DNA of 64,000 nucleotides from Pholis gunnellus (Eukaryota > Chordata > Actinopteri > Perciformes > Pholidae). A program made the translations under genes and the position numbers. The stretch is from the NCBI GenBank assembly GCA_910591455.2, contig OU342809.1:3612363-3676362 (forward strand). Reading direction: 5' to 3'. The notes below the pieces were generated by a model that did no database searches, had not been told where the DNA came from, and saw only the letters and a list, made by a program, of their open reading frames with translations. Numbering within the stretch: position 1 is the stretch's first letter; each line of letters begins with the position of its first letter. Of this stretch, positions 11,425-24,145 are shown in pieces.

Positions 11425-12701
11425 TGCTCATGTACTGGACTTTATTGACATTAAAGCAATAGGAGGTGCACAATAATTTTGAATACTGTACAATTTGATC
11501 CAAACCCATCGCCTTTATACATAAACATGGCTTGTCGGCACAACTCTTGGGTAAAAGTCGTTATTTAACGGTTATTTATCGTAGTGGGGGGGGGCAATTA
11601 CAACCTATATAAAGAGGTTAAACTGTGGGCGAGACAAAACTCCGTTAAACAGGAACGCGTCTCAAAGAGGACGCTGTCGAATTAATAAAAAAACAAGCCT
11701 TTTCTCTTCCTGCTTGAATATGAAGACTGGTAAACACATGGATTGTGCCATTAGGCCGGGACTAAATCAAATACTTCAGCATGTGCTCGGGCTACAGGTT
11801 CTCTGAGTCCATTTCATTATTCTAGCACAACAAAAGCCCATCGAAGAGGTAGAAACACAGGCAACTTTGAAACGGTACGGTGGCACACCAATGACTACAA
11901 CTTCCTTCAGAAAGTATTGCAACACGAGGAGGATCGGGAGTATTGCAACCACTCGTGTAATAAAAGATGACAAAGAGAGGAATCACAAAAACGAGGGAAG
12001 ATGCTCATCATCAGCGACTACGAAGAGCACTTTTATTTAAAAAGAACAGTTGTTTTTAGGAAGCATACGTCGACTAAACACGCACCTCAGTTCATTTTTG
12101 AAAGGTTTGGCCAGCTCATGCTTCGCTCTCATCGTCGTGCCCTTACAGGAGATCACACAGCGGGCCACCGACGGGACCTTTGGTTAACAGCCTTATGCTT
12201 TTGAATAGCATTAGCTATTAGGACCACTAATTTGCTATATTCAAGGGGAAATCTTACGCATTCTTAAATGAAGCACTTTGCTACTCGGGGGAGTCTCGAA
12301 TCAGGAAAATAAATTGATTGAAAATGAAAAAACATGCAATACAGTGAAAAAAAAAAGAAAGTTACAAACTTCAGTCAAGAGTTTAGAAGAAGAAAATTAA
12401 AAACATGGTTGAGCCACTCCAGACTTTAGAAATTCATGTAGCTGATCGGGACACAGATCCAAAAATCAAACATCCATCAGGCGACGGATCAAATGAGGCT
12501 TCTCAGCCCATCGACGGTCACGGCTGGTAACGCACGAGGCCCTACAGGTACGAGCTTTTCGGTTTATATTTGCACGACAGAAGCGGCTAAGTGCCACGTG
12601 GTAGTGGTTAAATTAAGATTGGAGTTAAATAAATGAAAGGCGAGTGTAGTAATAAAGATAAACGGTTGATCTTCTACGCCATGATGCGTCCTCTCGGTTT
12701 C
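11425..12701 (-). other. eif4g2: 3' UTR of eif4g2 (inferred)
   Basis: About 1.28 kb between the eif4g2 stop codon and the distal AATAAA, AT-rich with no competing exon on either strand. The extent assumes the distal poly(A) signal is used. Confidence 0.55.
11441..11446 (-). promoter_or_regulatory. eif4g2: Distal poly(A) signal of eif4g2
   Basis: TTTATT on the plus strand reads AATAAA on the minus strand, about 1.26 kb after the eif4g2 stop. Other minus-strand candidates closer to the stop exist (for example near 12031), so alternative ends are likely. It faces the opposing AATAAA at 11401-11406. Confidence 0.55.
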
Positions 12702-15700
12702 TCAATCTGCTTCTTCCTCCGACTCCTCCTCCTCCGCCGTCTCCAGCCAGGTGAGCCACTGGTTGACCTGACGGGAGAGAAACGTCACGTCAGCGCTCGA
12801 GTGGGTGCACGACGTTCACGAGTAGCTGAGGACATTCTGTCTGGTGAAAACATTACTGTACCTGGAATAAAGATTTTCCTTTTCCCGGGAATTCTTGGGT
12901 GATGTCTTCTTTCCATGCAAGGAAGGCTTCTTCTTCAATGATCTCCATGTCGTAGAAGTTGACAAAGTAGCGCAGCAGCATGCCTACGTGGAAAGAATAC
13001 AAAAGAAAAAGCATTATTGAATGTTTCCACACAAAAAAACATGTACAAGCAACATATGATGAAAGTAAGATTTGTTGATTTAGCAACGTTGCCTTTAAAA
13101 TAAAGTGTACAAGTAATTATAGTGCATTAAGATGATGGGAGAGGCGCGGCCTTTCAAAGTAAAAATCAACTCTAGGCGGCGCTATAGAGCCATTTTGGTG
13201 AGTTTCTGAACATGATAAAGCCTCCAAAAAGCCAATTAATTTGGCAGAAGAAGAAGAAGAAACACCCAAATTAAAGGGATAACATTTAGAAGGATAGTTC
13301 ACACTGACTTTGGGATAGTGGTGAAAAACATAAAAAAAAAAGTCTTAATTATAGTTCTTGGGAAGAACACCGGCAGGTTAGTTTGTTAAAAAAAACAAAT
13401 GTGCCAAGAAAACTGCTGAGGGTGCATCTCTGGTTGTCGGCGCCCTCTGGTGGACTAACTATGTAATGGAGGCTTTTTCTTAACCAACTCAAAATAATTT
13501 GGCCATTTTATTCATGACATTTCTACATGTAGACCGACACCAATATATTTGTAAAAAGGTTAATGTCTGTATCGGGTTTTAATCTGGCGGACTGCCTGTA
13601 CCTTTAGGGAACGCGCTGGCGTTGCAGTGCACCTGCAAGGCGTAGAGAGCGCTGACCTGCAGCTCGGTATGGTCGTGCAGGAACTTCTGCATGACGGGCT
13701 TGAAGGCCAGCAGCAGCTGTTTCTCCTGCTCCAGCTGCTCTTTGGGGGGGGCCGCCAGCTGCTCATCGCCCTCCGTCATGCACAGCTCCTGGGAGATGTA
13801 CTGGAGGAAACTGGGAGAAGATCACAGTCGACTTCAGCCTTCTCCTCAAATAGAAGGTTTCTAATAAACGGTCTTGTTTCGTAAAATACATACACCCTTG
13901 TGGAAAAAAACATTTGTTATTTACCCTTCATTCATGCAGGAGACCTTATGATTACCTTATTTAAGATTGCTCTTCATTAAAAAGTATTTTCACTTTTTTA
14001 CTGCCATTTTAGGAGTTTTAATTATATTTAGTAAGTACGATTATTGGGAGAATATTGTCAATTGCAATTACTTTGCACATGAACTGTGATGCACCGACCA
14101 CTTTCACTGTTCTTATACTCAGACGCTAACTTTGCTAAACTTCACTGAGCCTCAACGGTAACCTTGCTGTCTGTCTACCTGGTCATGAGGATGTTGACAA
14201 AGCCTTTATCGGTGTGAAGCTTGGGCGAGATGTTGTCCTTAATCCACTTGTAGATGGACTGTGGAGAGGGGTCTGCCTTTATCTGTTTCAGCAGCTCCTT
14301 CTCCAGCTTCAGCAGCGGGAACAGGAAGCTCAGGCCTTTACCCTCCAGGATCTCCAGCATGCGGTCCTTGTTCTGATCGATTTCTGCCGGGGACAACAAG
14401 TCAGGTATTCAGCGGGGAGGTCAGCGGCTAGCAGCTAACAGGGCTAATAGCGGCCACAGTGCTGACAGAGCTAACAGTTCTAACCCCACCAGGTCCTGCC
14501 ATGGTGGGTCAGGGAAGGTGTTATCAGCTATAACGGCTGTATCAACTGTGGTTACAACTGTCCACTCAGTGGGATGCATTAGGGGAGGAGTGGGACTTCT
14601 CTAAAGATTGAATCTGTTGGATATTAATGCAGCAGCAACAAGTACCTGGGAGCATCTTCTGCATGTTGACCTTGCTCTGCTGGAAGAGGTCTGTGAGCCA
14701 CTCTCGGTCCTTCAGCTTGGCCGTCTGTTGCAGGCAAAGCAGGAAGAGGGGGAAGTGAGTGCCGTTCTCCAGGGGGTGAGCCAGCTCCGCCACGCTCACC
14801 AGCTCTGCGATGATGGCCCGGGCGGCGAACTGGGCCAGGTAGGACTTCACCAGGGGTACGTCCAGCTCGATCTTAGGGCACTGGTCCAGGACGTTGAGGA
14901 AAGCCTGCAGAAGAGGAACCGCCACAGCATTTAGTACGATGCAATCCACTTCTGGTCTCTCATCAGTACGCGTCAAGTCTGGTTTGTGTCTGATCTAAAA
15001 AAGGAACGGATCCGTCTACCTGCATGAAGTTCTCTCCAGTGATGAGGCCCTCGGTGCGGAGCGTGTGGATCAGAGTGCTAGCGTGCTCCTTGTCCTCATC
15101 AGGACGGTCCAGCGAGCACACGATGATCTTGCTCAGCATCTCCGGCAGGAAGTGCTTGGGCGCCTTCATCTCTCTCGCGCCGCTCACAGCCTCGGTCAGG
15201 TTCTTACTGTTCAAGTACTCGGTCACGATCGCCTCCTGGAAGTGGAGATTTGAGCGCACAGAAAATGAGCGGTGGACAGTTCGACCAACAAATGTGACAA
15301 ATGATTTGTGCTCTCGTCGTGGGCCAATCGCAACACAGAAGAGCTGCCTTTAAAAACAGCCTATAATTAATCGTATGACAGACTAACTTTGTGGTCATTT
15401 TATATTATTTTTTACATATTGCAGCAGTTCTAGATTCTTCGTTTTGCCTACCGTCATTTTGAGCAGCTCCTCCTTGGCGGGAGGCGGTTTCTTGTTCGTC
15501 TTCTGAGGTTTCTCTTGGATGGGCGGAGGGTTGGTCTTCAGCCCAAGCTGTGGAGGCTGAGGTGAAAGGTCATGTGATGATTACAGATTACATTTTATCA
15601 GGGTTCCTGCAGCTAGAAGAAAGTTAGATCCGAGACTTTTTGAATCCCACATATGACCAATTTTTCAATAAACATGCAGAGTTTGTAAAACCTTTTGCAT

Positions 15701-18700
15701 AAAATACACGAGCCCCATGTGCATCGCCTTGTATCTCAAAACATTTCCTTTAACACTTGTTTTTCTCTATTCGTTAAATCGTGTTCCGTCTTGGTTTGTG
15801 CAAGTGAAAATAATCTGCGAGTGGGGACCGACTCTTACCTGTCCCAGGGGAGGGGTTTGAGTGCGTGGGGGCTGGGCGCTGGGGGGCATCATGGTGGGGA
15901 TCTGGGGCTGGAGCTTGGGTACCTGGTTCTTGTTGAGGAGGAATGACTGAGCAGGCCTGAGGCTGATCTGTGGGACCAGCAAGTGTCAAACACAAAAAAA
16001 CAAATTAGGATCAGTTGGCCTGGAAAAAAAATAAAATAAAAAAATCTGATCATCAACGACACCCATGCCCTCATATCTCATAATCGCAGTCAGCGGACCA
16101 GCTACCAGCTTGGAGGAGGAGGAGGAGGAGGAGGAGGAGGAAGGATGAGAAAGATGGAGATCAAAGACGGAGGACAAGGTAGAAGAAAGACTGGCAGCCG
16201 GCTGTGTTCCTCAGAATAACGCGTCTTTTTATAATCACTGGGCATGAAGACTGAACCACCAACAGGCAGGACGTCACAACGCAGCCGTCGATGTTCGTGT
16301 GATGATACCGTAACAACAAATCATAAGCTTTGAGCTCAGATATCGTTGAGTACTCTTCACAACAAAACAACCGTTGTGTTTTTGTCCATCTCCTGCGAGC
16401 CAGCTAAAGCTAATTCTAGTCACCTCATCTGCATTGAGCTGCCCTTTCTTGATGAATCGTGGAGGCATGTCCTTGGACTGGACCTGCTGCTGGGCCATGT
16501 GGTTCTGGAAGTGCTGGTTCTGAACCTGTGGAAAGTCCAATGGGCATTAGTGGGTCACTTTAAGCTTTGACCTCAGGATTTGTAGAGAAACGGCGACGGT
16601 ATTTAACGCTTGCTAAGCATTACCTGGTTGGACTTAACGAAAGACTTTGGCCCCACTTCAAACTGTGCCTGTGGTTGGGGGGCGATGTGGCCACTGTGGC
16701 CGTTGAAGAGCGGGTTGGTGCGATGGCGTCCCATAGTGGGCGAGTACCTGTCCTGAATAACCCCCGGGCCGGTTCCAATGCCACTGCCTGAGTGAACGAA
16801 GAACAAAGATGATGTTAGTAGAGGTTTAACCCAGAGGAGTGAGATTATTGGAGTATTACATGAACTGACCACCTCCAGGTTATCTAAAAAAAAAAAAAAA
16901 AATGATCAAACCATTTTGCATCACTTTTGCGCACGACAACTTGAAAATGGATTGTTCTTGGAGGTAAATTAATGCTGCAAACCCCAAAACACGCTGGCAG
17001 GTTAGAAAAGCATGTTTTCTTTTAAAAAACAATGACAGAAAAAGTTGTAAAAATAGACCTCGTCTGTTTCCTTTTGTGTTCAAGTACAGTCAGAAATCAA
17101 ACGCGTGATGAGATGACACTACACAGGTCAACACACCAAATAAAGCCCGTACCTGGCATCTGCCCAAACATATCGGCCAATCCGCCGAGAGTCTCCCTGT
17201 CCAGTTTCATTCTGTTGGGCATGAAGGGGCTTTCCAGGAAGAAGTCCATCCTCATCCCCTGAGACATGGGTGCTGGGATGAAAACACCCAAATCCTACAG
17301 AAACACAGAACAGCTGGTGTCGTTAAATTGTCCAATGACTTGATTTCAAGTCAATCCCAGAACTGAACTTGAATTTCTAACATCAACTCAAGTTTGTTAT
17401 CAAGCTAGAAACTCATTGACACGTCTCACTGACTCACATACAATAGGTTGTGGGAGGGAGGGAGAGTTTTAACACAAGTCTCAACCTCTGCCTCTGATGT
17501 TGGACATTAGCTGTTAATCATCCCAAAATATGGGCGATCCAAACAACGAGCACGGTGACTTCTCCGGACTCACTTTCACTGCCTCCTGACGGATCTGGTG
17601 AAGCGTCTTTGGTCCGTTGTCGATGAAAGCCTTGCGGGGGATCCAGTTGTTTTCTCGCAGTTCCGCTGTGTCTTGCAGCAGGAAGCGGATCCTGGCGGGC
17701 AACTCCTTGTTGTTCATTAAGGATCGCATACGGCCAAAATACTGATCCATTAAAGACTGGAGGAAAGAGGATGGAGAGAGTGAGGACCGGCAGAGTACGG
17801 CGTGGCAGCAGGATTTACATTAGCACCGGCTCTGAGCCAAGTGGGGCTGTAGGTGAGCTTAGCCACGACCTGAGATTACAAACAGTGGACCCGGGCAGGA
17901 CCAGAGGCACAGAAACCAGAATGTAACACGTCTGGTTTGCTTTCACCGCACTGATCATCTGGTAAACTTTACTAAAGCTTTGACTTCTGCATGCAGAAGC
18001 AGAACTGGCTCTCTTTCTAGGTTCATACACATGTTTACCAATACACGAGTGTAAGGTGCATTTTCATGACCATAAATTCTCTGAGGTATCTGTATACATG
18101 TCAAAACTGACCGTACCAACTCCGTCACTTATAAATGAAAAGTTTATGAATACGCTTTTGCAAGAATCGTCACTAGTGTGTTGAATTCGACACGTGTCTC
18201 TCACACACTCACACACACAGCGTCTCTCGATGGAAGGCTGGAGCCGTTACCTTTGCTTTCTCATGGTCGAGTCTCGGCCCCACAGTTCTCATTATCTGAC
18301 AGAGGCACTCCAGATCCTCCCCCATATCCTTGAGCTGGACTCTCTTCTTCTTTTCCAGAAGCTTCAGAAAAAGAAGGAAAGCAGGAGGGTCATACAGGGT
18401 ACTCTGGCCTGGTGTCATGGAGGTATGCAGTATTTATTTTGATTAGAACCCTTGATGTGCACTCTTAAAGATTAAAAGCTTCTTTCAAACACAAACATCA
18501 ACATACTGTTTTGATGCACTTATGAAGGATAGATTCGTGGATGAGGTCGAGTTTGCCAAGTTCCCCGATGAATTTAATGTTGCCAAGCATCTTGATCTTG
18601 GCAATGGAACGCTGCTCCTCCTCCTCAGAAGTAAGAGGGTTGTCATGTTTGTCATAGACTGAGGCGGGAGGAGAACCAGAGGTTTAGTGGACACGCTGTG

Positions 18701-21700
18701 ATGACAGGAGCTAAACTAATTCATTACTGAACGTCTCACAAGAACTTACTTTCAACATTGCTGGCGCGGTTTTCAAATTCATCTTGAAGTTTGGAAATCA
18801 GCAGTCTTCTGAAGGTCTACAATAACAAAACACACCATTGGTTAGAATATCAAATAATGTCCACAGAAGCATAGATTAAAAGAAATGAAAGAGAGGACGA
18901 TGAACATGAAGAAAACCCCTGAGCTTTGATCGAGGCAGCAGCAGTGATATAAATGAGGAGAACAAATGCCCTCAGCCACACTCACTGTGTTCTGCTTTTG
19001 GGATGTTTGGATCTCAGATGAAGGGCCATCAAAGTTTGGTGCGTCCTCTGCCAAGCGCAGACATAGCTGAGCATATAGCGAGCTATACTTGGGCTCTTCT
19101 AGGGCTTTGTCTACAATCTGAACCGCAGCGAGGGAGGAGAGAGGGGGAGAAAGCCGAGAGGGAACCACTCAGGTCATCAAAAACAGCAGCCTGGCGAGAA
19201 GATGGACCAACACATTTGGGATTTAGCAGAGGACCCGAGGATAAGAATGTTCCCTTACCAGCAAGATGATTCCTTTAAGGACGAGTTTTGAGTCTACGCC
19301 CACGTTCAGGAGCTCAAGGCATAGCTTGTCAAACTTGTCAGGCGTGAGTTTGTTGAGTATGCTAGAAGAAAAGATGAGAAGAAGATGTTAGCACGACGTA
19401 ATAATATCTCGAAGGGGTTTTACCATGTTTAGCAGGACAACCACAGGGGGAAAATATCCTATTTAATCAAATAAACTTGCCTAGTTAGTCATTATTTATC
19501 CAATATTACATGATCGGCTGCGATACTTTACGCTTAAAATGCGTGCTCTACTCATAGAAGATCAAACTGAAGCGCTTCCTGAAGTCAAAGGTCAATACTT
19601 TATCAATACACCTGTTCAACAAGCATAAACATGTAAACAAGTAGAAAAGTGGTACAATCGGCTGCGTCTGCTCAGCTAGGAGCAAACACAGAAGCCGTCT
19701 GTTTGTAGGCAAACTGTTTAAAGTCTCTCTGATTTTGACATTTCTTAGCTGCAGGCAGCGAGTCAGCCGAGGGAGCAAGCGCCGATGTTTGTGTCTGAAC
19801 TTCACTCGGGAACATCGTAGATTCGTTTCCAGTGAGATATTATAGAGTTCATAGTGACTTTGCTGTTAAATTAAAAATATAAATACATTTTAATCCTGTT
19901 GTGGATTTGGTCTTTCACATACGAAACTAAAAAGTGATTATTTAGTAATTAATCGATATTAGTAGTAGCGATAAAGTGCTAATGTTAGCATCCCTATTTT
20001 GGATAAAAACCAGGTCTGAAGCGGAACGATTGCACCTGCAAAACAGAATCGTTGACTTAACTTAGTATTAAGTAGTAATATGTTTTTGTGCTCTACTTTA
20101 AGTCAATTCAACACCCTGAACTCAATATCCATGATATCAGAAGTAAGGGCTAATATTAGGTTGACTTATTTCTATAGGACTGATCACAGAGACATCTTTG
20201 TGACAGAAAGCTCGAGTCTCACTTGGAACCAGCGGCGCTGCATCAGACCCATGAAACGGTCCAGCAGTCTGATGAGGCACCAAGAATCCAGACTGCTGGT
20301 TTCAAGCTTGGTGTTTGTTTTAAGTTATTAAGTCAAACTCACACTAAATTAGTTTTATAGCGCATTACGCATCAGTTGTAGTCCTTAAAAAAAAATCAAA
20401 CCACCACTTAATAATGGTTCACTGCCTAAGCACTCACTCTGCAGCTTCATTTCATGTGCTGCGACAGAGCCAATTACCAATGCTTTATTAATCCGCAGGC
20501 TTTGTTTCTAAATCTCATTATCCACGTTGGCTTCCTCCTCCTTCACTGGCTTTGTGTTTACAGAGAGCAGCGTGTGAGTTTATGTTCCAAACCTTCATTT
20601 TCTGATCAGGGATTTAGAAAAGCATGTTTGCAACGAGGAGGGAGATCCAGAGGTTACCTTTTTCAGTCTATAAAACTGCATTTTATGCACAATCATTTTG
20701 CCACATTTGGTTGACACTGCTGGGTCTAACTTCTGCTTCCCGTGTGGTGGCCACCAGCTCGCCTACACTCCTAAGGGAAACGCTGTCATCTCCGTGTTTT
20801 CTACTTGGAAACGTCGCCGGACATAGCGGTGAAAGGGCCTTAAGTGCCTTTGGCAAAGCACATGCTATCTCAGTGACTGCCGAACTGGGAAATTCAACAC
20901 ACAAAAAAAAAAAAACTGGGTTGTCTTATTTTGGGTAGGCAAACACTCCAAACACCCAAGTGCATGTGCACAAGCACTGAGAAGATGAGTTTTTCATGAT
21001 ATGTCCCCTTTAAGTCCACCTGACCTCAAGTCCTGTGACATTCGTCACAAACACTGAACCACATTTAAACATCATTGTTCTAACATTTACTGGCATTTTT
21101 CTTCAGGAGAGCTCTTCTGGCAATCCTGAATTCACTTTGTCGAGCCAACCCACACCAACTGTCTGCTGGGTTTTGTAAACTCTGCTCAAATTTAAGTGAA
21201 ATTATTTTAGTGCTATCATTGAGCCACAAGCCATCGAAATTCTTGCTCACTATTTCCAGGTAAGTCTGGATGAAAAGTCGAGGAGGAGGGAGACGAAAAA
21301 GAAAAAGAAGCTTTTTGTCCATCGGGATGGATAATGAACTGGATACTGGCTTGAATCTTACCCCCTCACTTTCCTGAAGATTGCATCGTGTCGCTCTTTT
21401 TCGGTGCTGGAGTTGACATCTCGTCTAGTGCTTCGTGAAGGAACCCATCTCTGACCGCTTTGCCCTGGGGTTTTCCCCAGGAACTCGCTGTTAAAGTACA
21501 CAGAGAGAGAGAGAGAGAGACACAGTGAGTACCACAGGACCTGGAGACATCATGGCTGGTTCAGAGAAATACACCGACCTTGCAATATAGTTATTGTTCT
21601 AGCAGAAAATCTGATCCCTTTTATAATTATCTTATAAGTGACTGCACACTTATACTACAAATGCTGCACGACCAGGTCTATCAATAAGAAATGAACCACA

Positions 21701-24015
21701 TACAAGCTGCTACGAGGAACTTTTATTTAGAGGTGATTTTGGCGGTCCCTGTTTACGGTAGAGATAATCTCAGACTGCCCAGCTGGTAAACATGCATGTT
21801 CTGTCTGCAGCTGCCTGACCTCAAGTAACAGGACTTCTGGGTATTCAAACAGAGTTTCCTGGAATTCAGGCCCTTTAATCAACAAAGCTGTCTCATCCAC
21901 CTTTTCTGCAGTGGGGAATCCTACTCGTGCCGTAACGCTAATAATGAAATCACTATACATTAATTGTGCGCTGGAAAAATTCCAAATGACAAACCTGTTG
22001 CCGACAGTCTTGGGATAGTGCTGAGGTGCGCCCCTACCACCTCCTCCCCCCGAAGAAGCACTGCAGAAGCAAACAAAGGAAGGAAACGCATTAGGCTCAT
22101 GCAGAAACATGGAATGTGCCTGCATATCAACCGCATAAGAAACAGGATTAAATGGACTGCCTATTCATACACTCGACCTTTATTTACACCAAAGATGCAA
22201 GGGAACAAGAGCTTACAAGTGAGATTAACATTTCAAATGCCACAAAAATAGGTAAGAATACAATCAGCTATAAAGATATAAAAAGCCCTTATCGAACAGA
22301 TGTATCCTGGCACTCGAAGGTTGTCACTAAACAATAAACCACTGACCAACTGAAAGTCAAAACTAATTAGGAATGATGGCTTGGCCTGAATAACAGCGTC
22401 ACGTATAAACATTGCATGACGCGACTGTCGCAGTCAGCTGTTTGAGAGCCAGAGACGCGGCTTCAAGACGGACAATGCACTCACTGAAAGAGCAGCGCAG
22501 AGAGCCGCACAGCTAAGGTGACGGCGTGTGCATTAATGCACGAGTCAGTCAACTGAGTGGAACAAAGCCCAGGGGAGTCCGCTCTACACGGAGCCTGGGC
22601 GTCTTCCACCGATACAGCCGAGGCTTCACCGTTCATGTTGCGCTGCTCGCACATTCCACATTTCCATTTGGTAATATGGAAATGTGATTTGCATTCATTT
22701 GGCGTTCCGTAACACAACATGCATGTTTTTCTACTTTCACCTCTTAGTGGAGCAGTTTAATCAGCTGAAGGTTTACTCAGTTTTTCGACAGGTTGGCCAT
22801 TTTACTAACATTTTAGTTCCAACAAATCTTTCTGCTCCATTTTTCAGGTTTTTGGGCACAGCCCTGCAGTAGTGTATTGGCCTTTGTTGAATATTCTAAA
22901 GAATGTATTATTCATGAACCCAAGTTTGAGAGTTACTTATTTAATGCACACAACTTAGTCAATTTGGATGAGCTTCATGTTGCTGAACGTTTCCCTAAAA
23001 GCATGCGCCGTACATCCAGATTATTAGCAGATAACTAAAACTCCGGACAGAAGACCTATGAACACACGGCTTTGGTCTTTAGTGGGGAAAATTACAATTT
23101 GCATATATTCCTGGGACAAATATATGCAGTAGTCACAGTCTCAAATCATCAAACTCAACAGAAACAAAACAAAACTCATCAAAACAGTCTTTGTAAGTCT
23201 TTCCACATCTCCAATAATCACCAACTGTGGTTTGAGAGTTTAAAAGAGGCCGAATAAGTAACAGATGAAGAAGAAGAAGTACTAACCACTGTACCAGTCT
23301 CACTGTTTACTAACCCTGCTTCTGGTGCCGGTTCAATGACCAGAACTAGGGCGACATGCACGGCTTCAGGTGCAGTGGAGAAGCAGAACAGGTTGCTCTC
23401 TACACTGCTGTGGTGTCATCACGGTCTATTAATACTCAAATTTACAAGTCAATGAAGCACATCGGGGTGGTGACTGGGACTGATTATTTGTATATTCAGG
23501 GCGTCTGCGAGCCTTGTGAAGTTATTTCCAAAGCATTATTTTTCCTCTAAACAGATCAATGATCAACCAATTTACCAAATAACATATTGAAAAAATACAT
23601 TAGGGTACCCAATGAGATGGTGCACCGTAAAACGGCAACCTGAAATCCCTTAAGCTGAAGAATGCATCTAACATACAGTGTCCCAGATCATTTGAGGCCT
23701 TAATCTAGCCATTTGAAAACTGAATCCTGGGCTTGACAGCGACTCTAAACTGTCAACAGTGCGAGTGCCGGCACCAGTATTCAGGTTCATCATGTCTAAC
23801 GTGTCCCCCTTTACAAAAAGGTTCCTGACAGCCATTTTGAGCCTTCCCACATCCAGCTTTGTTCCAAATGCCGGAAGTGTTGCTGCCCCAAAACGCTAGC
23901 AGAGGGCTAACCATGGAAGAAAATAAAAAAGGATGTCCTTGTTGTTAATTTGTGTTGAAGCTTTGGGTTATTACCTGAAACGAGAAGCACCCCCTTCTGC
24001 AATCACACTCTCCAC
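12702..24015 (-). CDS. eif4g2: eif4g2 / DAP5 (NAT1), translation initiation factor, 20 coding exons
   Basis: Coding exons: 23975-24015, 21995-22060, 21362-21487, 19259-19361, 18986-19117, 18750-18816, 18507-18658, 18251-18361, 17574-17756, 17153-17294, 16624-16787, 16424-16525, 15839-15967, 15452-15556, 15020-15235, 14646-14904, 14179-14383, 13602-13810, 12862-12983, 12702-12767. They join in frame to 2700 nt (899 aa; human is about 907). Residues about 78-305 are MIF4G (binds eIF4A and eIF3), about 541-665 MA3, about 712-896 W2, ending in WLTWLETAEEEESEEEAD. It lacks the eIF4E-binding region of eIF4G1, as expected for this cap-independent initiation scaffold. The start is GTG at 24013-24015 in the context GCCGCCAAAGTGG, matching the known non-AUG start. 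The human caspase motif DETD is not present at the matching site. Fish often have a and b copies; I cannot say which this is. Confidence 0.98.
16112..16143. repeat. (GGA)n microsatellite in an eif4g2 intron
   Basis: About ten GGA units in the intron between coding exons 16424-16525 and 15839-15967. On the transcribed strand it is pyrimidine-rich (TCC). Confidence 0.85.
19362..21361 (-). other. eif4g2: Long eif4g2 intron
   Basis: A 2.0-kb intron after the exon ending in FRKVRG. No nested gene or RNA is recognised. The segment 20880-21013, ending in the text ATGATATGTCCCCTTTAA, resembles the tail of a small fish transposon, at low confidence. Confidence 0.6.
22061..23974 (-). other. eif4g2: Long first coding intron of eif4g2
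   Basis: A 1.9-kb intron between the 13-codon GUG exon and the Gly-rich exon (ASSGGGGGRG). I see no coding exon or C/D-type small RNA that I can support. Confidence 0.6.
24013..24015 (-). promoter_or_regulatory. eif4g2: GUG start codon with strong Kozak context
   Basis: The codon reads GTG on the minus strand with A at -3 and G at +4. It opens the peptide VESVIAEGGASRF, which fits the mammalian DAP5 N-terminus (initiator read as Met). No in-frame ATG lies nearby upstream within the probable 5' UTR exon; the closest in-frame ATG is at 24205-24207, likely intronic. Confidence 0.88.
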
Positions 24016-24083
24016 TTTGGCGGCTTGACAATGAAGAATACTCAAAAGAATAAGAATAATAGGAAGGGATGGGGGGAACGGTG
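24016..24083 (-). other. eif4g2: 5' UTR part of the GUG exon (probable)
   Basis: The minus strand shows a pyrimidine tract and AG acceptor just above 24083 (CTCTTCCTCAG). A second possible acceptor (TCTGCAG) lies just above 24116, directly after a run of 22 C. Either one joins a leader of 68 or 101 nt to the GUG. Confidence 0.55.
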
Positions 24084-24123
24084 CTGAGGAAGAGAGAGAG
24101 GGAGGGCAATTAGTCACTGCAGA

Positions 24124-24145
24124 GGGGGGGGGGGGGGGGGGGGGG
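24124..24145. repeat. G22/C22 homopolymer
   Basis: An uninterrupted run of 22 G on the plus strand, C on the eif4g2 sense strand, immediately upstream of a possible splice acceptor. Such runs are unstable and error-prone in sequencing. Confidence 0.9.

Noticed and set aside
15024..15353. Plus-strand frames over eif4g2 exons (also at 14608-14934 and 13627-13884)
   Set aside because: They are antisense shadows of real minus-strand exons.
12984..23974. Intronic C/D small nucleolar RNA, since human EIF4G2 hosts SNORD97
   Set aside because: No paired C (RTGATGA) and D (CTGA) boxes with terminal stem were found by eye on the sense strand. A covariance-model search would decide.
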